34,764 bases of DNA. Origin: Planctomycetaceae bacterium (lineage in GTDB: Bacteria > Planctomycetota > Planctomycetia > Pirellulales > UBA1268). Position 1 is the stretch's first letter; every line of letters starts with the position of its first letter. The stretch spans positions 1-34,764 of the forward strand of contig CANFQO010000030.1 of assembly GCA_947449135.1 (NCBI GenBank), written 5' to 3'. The translations under genes were made by a program, and so were the position numbers. Positions 1 to 8,812 of the stretch are shown here, piece by piece. A model generated the notes under the pieces. It was not told the DNA's origin, made no database searches, and saw nothing but the letters and a program-made list of their open reading frames with translations.

Positions 1-150
1 AACTTGTCCGGGTGGCCCATGCTGACTGACTCACTGGTGAACAGATACTTGCCTTGTGCCACGGCGTGTGCCTCGTGCGGGTGTAAAAGGAAATGCTTTC
101 CAGGTCTGAAAGATTCGATTATTGGCGGAGCGGCTCATTCTTGGCAACCG

Positions 151-1479
151 CTATATCAGGGCCTTTGTCGGGGGCAGCCGTTGCAGGATCGCCACGGCCG
201 TCGCGGCCGTCGAGCCCCGTTGCGAGGCAACGAGATCGGCGGCCCGGTGGCCCAGATCCGTGGCGAACCCCTTGGTCTCCAGGCACGTCCTCACGAACGC
301 AGTCAGGGCGATGCCGTCGGCGACCACCACCGCTGCGTCAGCTGAAAGCAGCCGCCGCACTTCGTCGCGAAAGTTGCGGGTGTGAGGGCCAAACGCCACG
401 GCCGCCCCGTAGGCCGCTGGCTCCAGCATGTTCTGGCCGCCGCGTTTGCCGTCGAGGCTACCCCCCACGAAGGCGATCGCCGCCGTGCCCCACCACCAGC
501 CGAGTTCGCCGGTCGTGTCGACCAGCAGGATTCGGGACCGCGGGTCGGCCGGAAGTGCGGCGTCGGGCTGGCCGAGCCGGCTTCGCAGCTGCCAGCGGAG
601 CCCTGACCGGTCGAGAATGGCCGCGATCTCGGACGTCCGCTCCACATGCCGCGGCACGATCACCAGCCGCAGTTGGGGATGCGTCTCCGCCAAGGCGTGG
701 AAGGCATCGAGGGCGAGTTGCTCCTCCGGGGCCTGCGTGCTGCCGGCGAGAAACACCAGGTCGTCGCCGTGGAAGCCAGCCAGTTGACGCAGTCGCGTGA
801 CCTCTGAGGCCTGCCGATCTCCCTTCACGCCGTCGAACTTCATCGAGCCGGTGACGATCACGTCACAGCCGCCTGGCGGCGTGAATGACGCGAACCGGTC
901 GGCATCTTCCTGCGACCGCGCGATCACGAGCGACACGTTCCCGAGCATGCGGCGGACGAGCGGGCGGATGCGGCCGTAGCCCTGCGCACTCTTCTCGCTC
1001 ATCCGCGCGTTGGCCACGACGATCGGGATGCCGCGGGCATGGGCACAGGCCAGAAGGTTTGGCCAGAGTTCCAGTTCGCCCAGCACCAGCAGCTCGGGCC
1101 GTACGCGATCGAGCACACGGTTCACGGCCCAGGTGAAGTCGAGTGGGCAGGGGAAAGTGTGGTCGACACCAAAACGTTTGGCGGCGACCTCGAGGCCTGT
1201 CGTCGTGGAGCTGGAAATGACGCAGTCGACCGGCCGGCCGGCCGCGTCGGCCTGCCGGCGAATCTCGGCGGCGAGCACGGAGAGCAGCTGCACTTCGCCC
1301 ACGCTCACACCGTGGAGCCAGATGCGGGCAACGCCAGTGTCGCAGCGGGGCAGGGGAGCGATGCCGCCGGTGAACCGTGTCCAGGGGGCGGCCACCGGTC
1401 GCCCGCCCGAGAGCTTCCGCCACGCCACCCACGGCAGGAGGACCACGAAGGCGACGAGATAGACGGCGTTGAGCAGCAT
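151..1479 (-). CDS. waaA: 3-deoxy-D-manno-octulosonic acid (Kdo) transferase
   Basis: This is a GT30-family, GT-B-fold glycosyltransferase that adds Kdo to lipid A at the inner membrane. The sequence shows an N-terminal hydrophobic anchor (LLNAVYLVAFVVLLPW), then HGVSVGE, which matches the family's S-x-GE motif with the catalytic Glu. LGELELWPN and a C-terminal donor-site stretch VGGSLDGKRGGQNMLEPAA follow. The start at 1479 puts the anchor at the N-terminus and gives about 442 residues, near the usual 420-440. An in-frame ATG at 1596 would add 39 Arg/Pro-rich residues. Neither start has a clear Shine-Dalgarno sequence. It lies downstream of the rhamnose genes on the same strand but is probably functionally separate from them. 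It implies a lipopolysaccharide-bearing outer membrane. Confidence 0.93.
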   Translation of the reverse strand: MLLNAVYLVAFVVLLPWVAWRKLSGGRPVAAPWTRFTGGIAPLPRCDTGVARIWLHGVSVGEVQLLSVLAAEIRRQADAAGRPVDCVISSSTTTGLEVAAKRFGVDHTFPCPLDFTWAVNRVLDRVRPELLVLGELELWPNLLACAHARGIPIVVANARMSEKSAQGYGRIRPLVRRMLGNVSLVIARSQEDADRFASFTPPGGCDVIVTGSMKFDGVKGDRQASEVTRLRQLAGFHGDDLVFLAGSTQAPEEQLALDAFHALAETHPQLRLVIVPRHVERTSEIAAILDRSGLRWQLRSRLGQPDAALPADPRSRILLVDTTGELGWWWGTAAIAFVGGSLDGKRGGQNMLEPAAYGAAVAFGPHTRNFRDEVRRLLSADAAVVVADGIALTAFVRTCLETKGFATDLGHRAADLVASQRGSTAATAVAILQRLPPTKALI

Positions 1480-1615
1480 GCGGCGGAGGGCGGACAGAAG
1501 GCGGGGAACGCGCCGGGAGTTGGGCGGCGTGTCAGGAGCCGCATCGATTCCAAGGCTACCCGTCGGCGGAAAAATCCGTCCACGCCCTTTTCGCATCGGC
1601 CGCTGCCACTGCGGT

Positions 1616-1783
1616 TCAGGCGACCTTCATCCAGAACGGGGCCGCCGCGAACCACACGATTGTGGAGAGCAGCATGATCGACTTCACCGTGTCGAGAGGA
1701 ACGGCATGCAGCATGAAGAGGACGGCCGGCACAATCGTGCCGGCCAGTGCAGCCAATCCCAGGCATGTGGCGATCGTTCGCAT
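1616..1783 (-). CDS. 55-residue membrane protein in the rhamnose operon
   Basis: This is a small protein with two predicted membrane segments, roughly residues 4-24 (CLGLAALAGTIVPAVLFML) and 30-50 (IMLLSTIVWFAAAPFW). The start at 1783 is chosen because an AAGGA lies 8 bases before the ATG. A longer reading up to 1876 would overlap the permease gene and add a charged, non-conserved-looking stretch. It begins 22 bp after the permease stop, so it is probably the third gene of rhaA-permease-small protein. I recognise no family. It could be an accessory subunit of the permease or a pathway-linked membrane protein, but that is inference from position only. Confidence 0.7.
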   Translation of the reverse strand: MRTIATCLGLAALAGTIVPAVLFMLHAVPLDTVKSIMLLSTIVWFAAAPFWMKVA

Positions 1784-1805
1784 GAAAGTTCCTTGGTGTC
1801 GCTGC

Positions 1806-3218
1806 TTACGTTCGGGCGGCCGTTGCCCGGCCAGATGACCACTTGGAGAGGAGATAGTAGAGGAAGCCGCAAGCAAGGGCGCAGGGCAGCGGCAGGTACG
1901 ATGCGAACACGTGGTGAACCTGGTAGCAGTAGAGCGCCACTGCCACCGGAATCAGCCAAGCGAGAAGAACATTGACATTGAAGGTCGAGCCCGCGTGCTC
2001 CGCCGGATCACGGGGGATGCCCAGTCGTTCCGCCAGAAAATGATCGACGACAATGATCGCCCCTACGGGGGCGAGTACGGTGCCATAAAGCCCCACGAAG
2101 GAGAGCAGGTTCATCGCGAAGGCAGGGAAGATTCCGGCCGCGATGCACAGGGCCCCAGCCATCAGCGTGGCGGTGGTTCGCGAGATCCCGGGAAGCATGC
2201 CCTGGAAGGCGAGGCCCGCGCGGTAGATCGTGGGATTTGCCGTCGTCCAGCCCGCGATGATGACGCAGATGAGTCCGGCCCAACCTACGGCGTCGTCAAC
2301 CATCGTGCCCGGATCCTTTCCCTTGGTCGGATCGACTCCGTGGGCGCGAACCCAGTAGACCAGCAGCAACGCGGCGCAGATCCACGCCACGTAATGGCCC
2401 AGGAACATCCCCGACGCGCTCGCCCAGCCAGCCGTCGGCTTCCTGGCAAACCGCAGCACGGAGAGGTCGGCCATGCCGATGTGCATCGCCGCGTTGCAGA
2501 ACCAGGAGAAGAACACGATGCCGAGAAAGCTGATTTTCTGTTCGGTGCCGGGAGGCGGTGTCAGCAACTGCCAGACATCGAGGGTGTCAAGTTTGCCGAG
2601 CGTCACGCAGGCGCAGGCCAGGAACACGAAAAACATCCACGGGGCGGCGTAATGGCCCATCTGGGCGATCACTCCGTAGCCCTTGAGTGCCACGAGCGTC
2701 ATCGCCGCGCCGATCACGATGCAGGAGACGATCCAGGCCGGGCCTGTTGGCATCGTCGAATCAAACGTCGGCATCTCGATCGCGCCGGCCGGAAACAACG
2801 GCCCTACAGCCGTGGCCGAGACGGTAATCATCGAACCTGCCAGGAAGCAGAAGAGCAGGCCGTTGGCGAGGTTGTAGATAGCCACGAGGTTACGGCCGGC
2901 GATTTTTTCCATCTTGTAGTAGAGCGTGAGCCGTTCATCGCAGGCGATCACCGCCGTCAGGTAGCGCCAAGTGAGGACGGCCAGCAGGTTGCCCAGGAAC
3001 AGTCCGAAGACCAGCCCGGCAGCACTGGCGCCCCAGGCGACGAAGAGGGGGCCGATCATGAACTCAGTGCCGGCGGTATGTTCACCCGCATACATGCCCC
3101 AGAAGGCGGATGGCCCCTTGAGTTCGCTCTCGGGCACACGCTCGCGTTCGAATTCCGACGCCGCTCGCGACGTGCTGGTGTCTGTGTCGGTTGCATCCAG
3201 TGCGGCCGTGGCATTCAT
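1806..3218 (-). CDS. NCS1/purine-cytosine permease-like transporter
   Basis: This is a 470-residue polytopic membrane protein with about 12 hydrophobic segments. A soluble, acidic N-terminus of about 35 residues is followed by a [15 protein letters not shown] segment of the kind seen in APC-superfamily NCS1 permeases. The family usually carries nucleobases, hydantoins, allantoin or related compounds with Na+ or H+. Here the start codon overlaps the rhaA stop (ATGA, 3215-3218), so the two are co-translated and the substrate may instead be rhamnose or a rhamnose-derived compound. A dedicated RhaT also lies nearby at 5595-6653, so the island has two different transporters. The superfamily call is fairly secure, but the substrate is unknown. 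Confidence 0.8.
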   Translation of the reverse strand: MNATAALDATDTDTSTSRAASEFERERVPESELKGPSAFWGMYAGEHTAGTEFMIGPLFVAWGASAAGLVFGLFLGNLLAVLTWRYLTAVIACDERLTLYYKMEKIAGRNLVAIYNLANGLLFCFLAGSMITVSATAVGPLFPAGAIEMPTFDSTMPTGPAWIVSCIVIGAAMTLVALKGYGVIAQMGHYAAPWMFFVFLACACVTLGKLDTLDVWQLLTPPPGTEQKISFLGIVFFSWFCNAAMHIGMADLSVLRFARKPTAGWASASGMFLGHYVAWICAALLLVYWVRAHGVDPTKGKDPGTMVDDAVGWAGLICVIIAGWTTANPTIYRAGLAFQGMLPGISRTTATLMAGALCIAAGIFPAFAMNLLSFVGLYGTVLAPVGAIIVVDHFLAERLGIPRDPAEHAGSTFNVNVLLAWLIPVAVALYCYQVHHVFASYLPLPCALACGFLYYLLSKWSSGRATAART

Positions 3219-4498
3219 CGTCGCTTCCCCGTCACTTCCCGTTCATATTGCTGGATGGGCTCGAGCCACTCCGCGCCGACCGGAACGCCCTGCAGTTCGC
3301 AGTAATGATCCCAAACCGCAGCGAAGGGCAAGCCCTTCGCCTCCTCCTGCAGCACAAGCCGGGTTGTCGTGTCGCCTTCCGCCTCCGCCTCACGGATTGC
3401 CGGTGGTTCCAGGAGCGCGACCAGCAGGGCCTTGAGCATGTTTCGCGTGCCGATGGTCCAGGCCGCAATCCGGTTGATGCTGGCATCGAAATAATCGAGC
3501 CCGATGTGCACACGGGACGGGTTGCCGATCACAATGATCTCCCGAGCGATGGCCAGTAGGTCGTCAGTGAACGTGACGACATGGTCGCTGTCCCAGCGGA
3601 CACCCCGGCTCACGTGCAGGAGGATCTCGGGCAGGTAGAGCATGACGCTCGAAATCTTGTCGGCAATCGATTCGGTCGGGTGGAAGTGACCCGCGTCGAG
3701 GCAGAGCAGTTTTTTCCGGCTGATGCAGTAGCCGAGATAAAACTCAGCTGAGCCTACGGTGCAACTTTCCGAGCCGATGCCGAAGAGCTTCGGCTCGACC
3801 GCGTCGAGGTTGTGGGCAGGATGCAGCGGCTTTGCGAAGACCTGGTCGAGCGCCGCTGCGAGGCGTTCCCGCGGGGCCGCGCGGTCGGCAGGCGTGTCCT
3901 TGAAGCCGTCGGGAATCCAGACGTTGGTCACGCAGGGTGTGCCAAGGGCCGCGCCGAACGCTGCGCCGATCTCGCGGGCTCGTCGGCAGTGTTCGATCCA
4001 GAACTCACGGATCCCAGCGTCGCGATGCGAGAGCGTGAAGCCGTCGGCCGCCTTGGGGTGGGCGAAGCAGGTGGGGTTGAAGTCGAGACCGAGACCGCGT
4101 TCCCGTGCCCACTCGATCCAGTTGTGGAAGTGTTCGGGGCCGATGGCATTGCGATCGACCCGGCGGCCAGCGAATTCGCCGTAGAGGGCGTGGAGGTTCA
4201 CTCGGTGCCGCCCCGGGATCATTGCCAGGGCCGCATCGAGGTCGGCGCGGAGTTCTTCGGGAGTGCGTGCGCGGCCCGGGTGATTTCCCGTCACCGCCAG
4301 TCCGCCTCCCGGTGGGCCGAACTGTTCCTCGAAGCCTGTGACGTCGTCTCCCTGCCAGCAGTGGAGCGAGATTGGGATCCGGGATAGTGCCGAGATCGCG
4401 GCGTCGACATCGACGCCCAGATGAGCATACTGTTCCCGTGCGAGACGAGCCGCCCGATCGATGCTATCGTGTCGTGACGAAGTGCCATGCAGCCGCAT
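3215..4498 (-). CDS. rhaA: L-rhamnose isomerase
   Basis: The enzyme converts L-rhamnose to L-rhamnulose (EC 5.3.1.14) in the cytoplasm, using divalent metals in a TIM barrel. The 427 residues match the usual length of about 420. Recognisable family blocks are [15 protein letters not shown] near residue 40, [16 protein letters not shown], and the metal-site region [12 protein letters not shown] followed by VRWDSDHVV. The start at 4498 gives MRLHGTSS. Upstream in-frame codons reach 4954 but run through the divergent regulator gene and do not resemble the family. It is the first gene of a leftward operon with the permease (4-base overlap). The AraC-type regulator starts only 33 bp away on the other strand and is the obvious candidate controller. 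The kinase and aldolase of the pathway are not in this window. Confidence 0.95.
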   Translation of the reverse strand: MRLHGTSSRHDSIDRAARLAREQYAHLGVDVDAAISALSRIPISLHCWQGDDVTGFEEQFGPPGGGLAVTGNHPGRARTPEELRADLDAALAMIPGRHRVNLHALYGEFAGRRVDRNAIGPEHFHNWIEWARERGLGLDFNPTCFAHPKAADGFTLSHRDAGIREFWIEHCRRAREIGAAFGAALGTPCVTNVWIPDGFKDTPADRAAPRERLAAALDQVFAKPLHPAHNLDAVEPKLFGIGSESCTVGSAEFYLGYCISRKKLLCLDAGHFHPTESIADKISSVMLYLPEILLHVSRGVRWDSDHVVTFTDDLLAIAREIIVIGNPSRVHIGLDYFDASINRIAAWTIGTRNMLKALLVALLEPPAIREAEAEGDTTTRLVLQEEAKGLPFAAVWDHYCELQGVPVGAEWLEPIQQYEREVTGKRR

Positions 4499-4531
4499 GG
4501 CCGTGCTCGGGTCTAACGTGGGAACAGTGGC

Positions 4532-5485
4532 ATGGGACAGTCGCCAACCAGATCCGATTTTCGTTACCTGCCCGTACGGCCCCGAGACATCCAGTGGGGG
4601 CTGCATGTCTGCGGCGCCGGCCATTCCGTTATTCCCCCCGGTGGTACCTACCCGCCCGCCGGCCATCCGGAGCTCTACGACTTCAGTTGGCAGAAGGGCC
4701 GGAGCCTTCCCGAATACCAGATCGTTTACATCACTGCCGGCGAGGGGGTGTTTGAGACTGGCGTCACGGGACTCAAGCAGATCGTGGCCGGTACGGTCCT
4801 GCTCCTGTTTCCTGGCGTGTGGCATCGCTATCGTCCCGAGAAGAGTGTGGGGTGGGAGGAGTTTTGGGTTGGTTTCAACGGCGAGCAGGTCGACCGACTG
4901 GTGCTCAACCGATTTCTCTCCCCGGATCAACCGGTCTTGCGATGCGGGCTGCATGAGTCAATCCTCTCGCCGTTTCATGTGTTGATGGACCGTCTGCGGG
5001 CTGCGCCGGCCGGGTTTCCTCACTTGATTGCTGCGAACGCGCTCGAGATCCTTGCCGCGATCATCGCCGCCACGCCCGAGGAGGCCCACCAATTGATCCT
5101 GCAGGGGCCGCGCGATGTAACGGCGCTGACAGATCGTGTTGTAAGCGATGGCCTGCGAGTAATCTGGAGCGGTAGCCACCTTCAACTCACCGTGGCGTCC
5201 CTGGCAAAAATGCTGCATATCACATCCCGTTCGCTTGAGCGAAGGTTTCAGGAGGCCCTCGGCCGAACGGTTCGCGAGGAAATCCTCCGCTGCCGTCTCG
5301 ACCGCGTGAAGCGGCTGCTCATCGACACCGATCTCTCCGTCTCCGAAATCGTCTCCGCATCCGGCTTTTCGAGTCCCGACGCCATGACACGCGCCGTCCA
5401 GAAAGCGGAAGGCGCGACGCCCCTCAAGCTCCGTAAACAGCTTCGCGCCGAACGCGCCGGCAGTCAACGCGATCGGGCGACATAA
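4532..5485 (+). CDS. AraC-family transcriptional regulator
   Basis: This is a 317-residue regulator with an N-terminal cupin-like ligand-binding domain (about 30-170; [17 protein letters not shown], then [13 protein letters not shown]). The C-terminal double helix-turn-helix spans about 210-305: [20 protein letters not shown] is the first, and [20 protein letters not shown] the second. The layout is that of classic sugar-responsive AraC/RhaR-type proteins. It is divergent from rhaA with 33 bp between start codons, so it probably responds to L-rhamnose or a related sugar and regulates rhaA and rhaT (inference). The start has no good ribosome-binding site and the gap is too short for two full promoters, so the true start may lie slightly further in. 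Confidence 0.9.
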   Translation: MGQSPTRSDFRYLPVRPRDIQWGLHVCGAGHSVIPPGGTYPPAGHPELYDFSWQKGRSLPEYQIVYITAGEGVFETGVTGLKQIVAGTVLLLFPGVWHRYRPEKSVGWEEFWVGFNGEQVDRLVLNRFLSPDQPVLRCGLHESILSPFHVLMDRLRAAPAGFPHLIAANALEILAAIIAATPEEAHQLILQGPRDVTALTDRVVSDGLRVIWSGSHLQLTVASLAKMLHITSRSLERRFQEALGRTVREEILRCRLDRVKRLLIDTDLSVSEIVSASGFSSPDAMTRAVQKAEGATPLKLRKQLRAERAGSQRDRAT

Positions 5486-5488
5486 AAG

Positions 5489-5502
5489 CCGCATTTTGCG
5501 AC
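5489..5502 (+). promoter_or_regulatory. Single CCGY-N4-TGCGAC motif copy
   Basis: CCGC, four bases, then TGCGAC, preceded by AAAAG. It begins four bases after the AraC-family stop codon and matches the three-copy array at 17102-17167 at every defined position. A weaker GGCGAC lies 21 bp to its left at 5476, inside the end of the regulator gene. It sits in the 109-bp gap between two converging genes, so it does not precede a start codon that I can see. Binding-site status is inference. Confidence 0.35.
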
Positions 5503-5594
5503 AGCGGCGACGTCTCGTGTAGAGCCCTTCAGAGGTATGCAGCCGCCCATGCGGATGAGTCCGACTTTCGTTTGGCCGTTTCGACGACAGTCGT

Positions 5595-6653
5595 TCAGTG
5601 CTGGCTCGCGCCGCTGTTGCAGGCGAGGTAGTTGCTCAACCCGACCACGAGCGTGCTCAGAAAGACGATCGCGATGCCCGAGATGATCAGCCGCAGCGTG
5701 CGTGGCTTCGCCTCCCGCCACTCACCAAGAAGGATCGCCCAGAGGTTGCTGAAGACGATGATAAAAGCCATATGGAGAGTCCAGCTGCTGAAGTCGTACG
5801 CGCCCATTTGTGTCGAGCCCATGCCGTAGAACATGAACTGCAGATACCAGGTCACGCCTGCTATGGCAGCCAGCAGATAATTGAGCGCTGTCGACGCCGC
5901 GGTGCGGCCCAGGTAGTCACCGAAGCTGCGATGCCTGGCATTGAGGAGGAGACACCAGATTGCGTTGGTGGTGAAGCCGCCCACGAGGATCACGACCAGC
6001 ACCGGGGTGTTTTTCCAGAGCTCCGCGACGCCGTGACGGGTCGCCAGCTCCGCGATCGGAGCCCCGGCAGCAAAACCGAACGACATACAGGCGCTCATCA
6101 GACCTGCGAAGATCGCAACGAACAGGCCTTTCGTAAAGCTGAAATCTGCCGCCCGGCCCGCAGCGTGGGCCGCGGCCAGATCGTGCTCCTTGGCCATGCC
6201 CGCGGCGCCGCAGACGGCGATGCCCAGCAGGCACACACACAGTCCACCGAGCAGCACAAACCCCGGCACCTGACCGAGCAGGGTGCCGAATGTGCCCTCG
6301 TAGATCGGCGGCACGATGGTCCCAAAGACGGCACAGAAGCCGAGGGCCAGCGCATAGCCGAGCGACAGTCCGAGGAAGCGGCATGAGAGCCCAAAGGTCA
6401 GCCCGCCGATGCCCCAGAGGAGGCCGAATAGGTACGTCCAGCCGAGCGTGGCCGACGGCACTGCGGTGAGAAGTCCGCGCAGGTCCGGCACGACGAGCCA
6501 TGCGACGACCAGGGGCGCGATCAGCCACGAGAAAATGCCGTTGATCAGCCAGCCGCTTTCCCACGACCAGCCGCGAATCCGGCTGAGAGGTAGGTAAAAT
6601 GTGCCCGCGGCGAAGCCACCAATGGCGTGCAGGAGCACTCCGAGTGAAACCAT
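5595..6653 (-). CDS. rhaT: L-rhamnose-proton symporter
   Basis: RhaT imports L-rhamnose with a proton across the inner membrane. The 352-residue product has about ten hydrophobic segments and matches the RhaT family (E. coli about 344 residues). Family-like blocks are WSWESGWLINGIFSW near residue 30, LFGLLWGIGGLTFGLSCRFL near 90, and a central hydrophilic loop at about 155-175 before FTKGLFVAIFAGLMSACMS. It follows the isomerase-like gene by 19 bp on the same strand, so the two are probably co-transcribed. It converges on the AraC-type regulator gene, which ends 109 bp away. Confidence 0.93.
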   Translation of the reverse strand: MVSLGVLLHAIGGFAAGTFYLPLSRIRGWSWESGWLINGIFSWLIAPLVVAWLVVPDLRGLLTAVPSATLGWTYLFGLLWGIGGLTFGLSCRFLGLSLGYALALGFCAVFGTIVPPIYEGTFGTLLGQVPGFVLLGGLCVCLLGIAVCGAAGMAKEHDLAAAHAAGRAADFSFTKGLFVAIFAGLMSACMSFGFAAGAPIAELATRHGVAELWKNTPVLVVILVGGFTTNAIWCLLLNARHRSFGDYLGRTAASTALNYLLAAIAGVTWYLQFMFYGMGSTQMGAYDFSSWTLHMAFIIVFSNLWAILLGEWREAKPRTLRLIISGIAIVFLSTLVVGLSNYLACNSGASQH

Positions 6654-6672
6654 GGTTCGGTAGTCCGGGCCT

Positions 6673-8097
6673 TCAGCAGACGGTGACGGTTTCCATTCCG
6701 AGCAACTTTCCGAGCTTCTCGATCTTGTGCGCGATGTGGCCGATGCCCACGGCGCAGTGGTGAGCCGGTCCGTGGATGTTCCATTCGTTCACGAAGCGGC
6801 GGGCGCCGATCGTGAACCTGTAGCGGGAATTCGTGTTGCCGATTTCGAGGATCGGTCCCGGTACGCTCTCCCCTTCCGCGACGAGAAAGATGAGCCTGCC
6901 GTCCACCGTCTGAACCACGCTGAGCAGCGTAACGGGGCCGTGCCTCACGCTCATCTCCACGCTCAGTCCGCGGCCCACCTTGCCATGATAGACCGCCAGC
7001 GGCCGCACCTTCGTTTTGCCCTCCGCGATGGCGATGTGGCCGGGGCCATCATGGCCCATCAGCACCACGTCGTCGCGCCAATCCATCGCGTAGTATTCGG
7101 TGAACGATCCACCCACGCCGAAGCTGTCGAGAATCTTCATGGCCTGAGCGTTCTTCACCTCATACTCTCCCGCCACGGGCACGCCGCGGGCGGTGAGCAG
7201 CGAATTCCCGAGGATGATCGAGCTGAGCGCGTCCTCGTTTTCCTCGTTGCCAGAGCCCATGTGGTAGTAGGCCATCGAGCCCAGCGAGTGCTCGGCCACC
7301 AGTCGGTCCAGCGCCACCGATGTCCGCGCCGCCCGCTCGAGCTCTGCCTGCGAACAGTCCGGCTGCACCGCGAATACCTGCTCAAAATGCGCCACTCTTG
7401 CCGCGATCTCGGCGGGCGTGACGTCACGTCGCAGTGCCGCCAGTTCCTCGACCTCAATGATCTCCATGTGCCCGCCGAAGAAGGCGCACTGTTGAGTGAG
7501 GTCGGAGTAGATGTCGAGCATCCCGCCGTAGTAGTGACCCATCAGGCCGAGCCGATTGTGCCACATCACGCCAGCGACTTTCGCCGCGTCCATCCAAGCG
7601 TCCACTTCCTGCCAGCACTCCGGGTCGTCGTGCAGTTGGCCTGTGATCTGGTGGAAATCGATGCGAGCCCGGTTGAAGACATTCGCGATCTCCGGCACCG
7701 GGCACGCGCTGCAATGTGCCAGCCACTCGCCCGTCATCAGCGTGCGATTCCCCATCGCGTTGAACGCGTCGTAGTCGATTGCCGCCGTGGGCGAGAGGTT
7801 GAGGATGATCACCGGCACCTTGGCCCGCTGTACCACCGGCAGCACCGTGGAACTCAGGGCGTAGGTCGTCACGTGCAGAAAAATCAGATCCACGTCCGCC
7901 TGCCGGAACGCATGCCCCGCATCGAACGCCTTCTCGGGCGTGTCGATCAGCCCGAGGTTGACGATCTCGACGCCGTCCCTGGCGAGCTTCTGTTGGACCA
8001 CACCGAGGTATCCCTCGAGCTGCTCTTTGAGCCCGGCGAACTGCGGCCAGTAGGCGTCAAGGCCGATGCCAAACAGTCCGACTTTTATGGTGCGCAT
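6673..8097 (-). CDS. L-arabinose/L-fucose isomerase-family protein
   Basis: This 474-residue cytoplasmic sugar isomerase is of the AraA/FucI superfamily. The N-terminal Rossmann-like half runs to about residue 270 (LFGIGLDAYWPQF; LIFLHVTTYALSST). The C-terminal catalytic half carries GGSFTEYYAMD (likely metal or catalytic Glu334), MGHDGPGH (Asp350, apparently at the second acidic position where AraA has Glu and FucI has Asp), VYHGKVGRG (His371) and HGPAHHCAVG (His447). These assignments come from motif comparison by eye. It is slightly shorter than AraA (about 500). Its place 19 bp upstream of rhaT suggests a deoxysugar or pentose substrate released with rhamnose, but arabinose, fucose and others remain possible. 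It is clearly unrelated to the RhaA at 3215-4498. Confidence 0.82.
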   Translation of the reverse strand: MRTIKVGLFGIGLDAYWPQFAGLKEQLEGYLGVVQQKLARDGVEIVNLGLIDTPEKAFDAGHAFRQADVDLIFLHVTTYALSSTVLPVVQRAKVPVIILNLSPTAAIDYDAFNAMGNRTLMTGEWLAHCSACPVPEIANVFNRARIDFHQITGQLHDDPECWQEVDAWMDAAKVAGVMWHNRLGLMGHYYGGMLDIYSDLTQQCAFFGGHMEIIEVEELAALRRDVTPAEIAARVAHFEQVFAVQPDCSQAELERAARTSVALDRLVAEHSLGSMAYYHMGSGNEENEDALSSIILGNSLLTARGVPVAGEYEVKNAQAMKILDSFGVGGSFTEYYAMDWRDDVVLMGHDGPGHIAIAEGKTKVRPLAVYHGKVGRGLSVEMSVRHGPVTLLSVVQTVDGRLIFLVAEGESVPGPILEIGNTNSRYRFTIGARRFVNEWNIHGPAHHCAVGIGHIAHKIEKLGKLLGMETVTVC

Positions 8098-8140
8098 GGG
8101 TCATCAGGAACGAGGAGTGGCCGGGGGGCACGGTTCGCGG

Positions 8141-8812
8141 TCACGGTGACACAGGTGATTTCGGTGGCACTGCCGTGAGGATCACCTTGGCCGGATCGGT
8201 GGTGGTGTCGACGTTGATCGACCAGCCAGCGGCGCCGTTGTGAGCTTTGATGAGGTTGTGTGCGACCCAGAACTTCACGTTATCAAGCTGGCTGCTGGCT
8301 GTGATGAACGTGCCTTTGTCTGAGATGTTCATCGCCGCACCTCCCGTACTGTTGATCGACAAGGCTGTGCTCTCCACGATGCCACCGGAGATGTCGATCT
8401 TTCCGTCCTTGCCGCCGGCGCCGAGGTTCAGGTAGCCGCTCATCCTCAGCAATCCGCCGGTCACGATCACGCCACCACTGTTGCCATTGGCTCCGGTGAT
8501 GAGGTCGGTCATCGACAACTGCCCGCCGGACGACACGTTGAGACCGGCACCAGTTCCGATATAGACCTGTCCGGCTGTCTTGTTGCCCATCGTGCTGACA
8601 ACAGGCACTGCGTTCGGGGAGCCTTGATTGATGACGGTGTTGCCGGCGGCGGGGTCCGACGGGGAGCCACCGCTCCAGTTCGACGCGATCGACCAGTCGC
8701 TACTTGTTGACCCATTCCAGGAAATGTCGGCAATCGCCTGCGCGCTGGCCAACGCTGCGCAGCAGCCAATCCACACGATCGCGAATCTGAAAGAAGTTTT
8801 CACCGATGGCAT
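8141..8812 (-). CDS. Exported beta-strand-repeat protein, function unknown
   Basis: This 223-residue secreted protein has a signal peptide (about 1-28, FAIVWIGCCAALASAQAIAD). The mature N-terminus, ISWNGSTSSDWSIASNWSGG, is the W-x-G...W...NW-x-G opening seen in autotransporter-associated beta-strand repeat proteins of Planctomycetes and Verrucomicrobia. The body is Gly/Ser/Asn-rich with short strand-turn units (VYIGTGAGLNVSSGGQLSMT; GVIVTGGLLRMSGYLNLGAG), which suggests a beta-helix. No membrane anchor, autotransporter barrel or sorting tail is visible, and it is short for the group. It lies 43 bp upstream of the isomerase gene on the same strand, so it may be the first gene of that operon. 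A carbohydrate-binding or surface role is only a guess. Confidence 0.75.
   Translation of the reverse strand: MPSVKTSFRFAIVWIGCCAALASAQAIADISWNGSTSSDWSIASNWSGGSPSDPAAGNTVINQGSPNAVPVVSTMGNKTAGQVYIGTGAGLNVSSGGQLSMTDLITGANGNSGGVIVTGGLLRMSGYLNLGAGGKDGKIDISGGIVESTALSINSTGGAAMNISDKGTFITASSQLDNVKFWVAHNLIKAHNGAAGWSINVDTTTDPAKVILTAVPPKSPVSP

Noticed and set aside
1-150. Possible gene or RNA at the left edge
   Set aside because: Short overlapping frames on the plus strand have no start signals or motifs, and no tRNA-like cloverleaf could be drawn. I see nothing supportable here.
1911-3305. A 464-codon open frame opposite the NCS1-type permease
   Set aside because: It is a shadow frame; the opposite strand encodes a convincing 12-segment membrane protein coupled to rhaA.
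6727-8178. A 483-codon open frame opposite the AraA/FucI-like isomerase
   Set aside because: It is a shadow of a gene with clear catalytic motifs. The His/Arg-rich translation has no recognisable fold or start signal.
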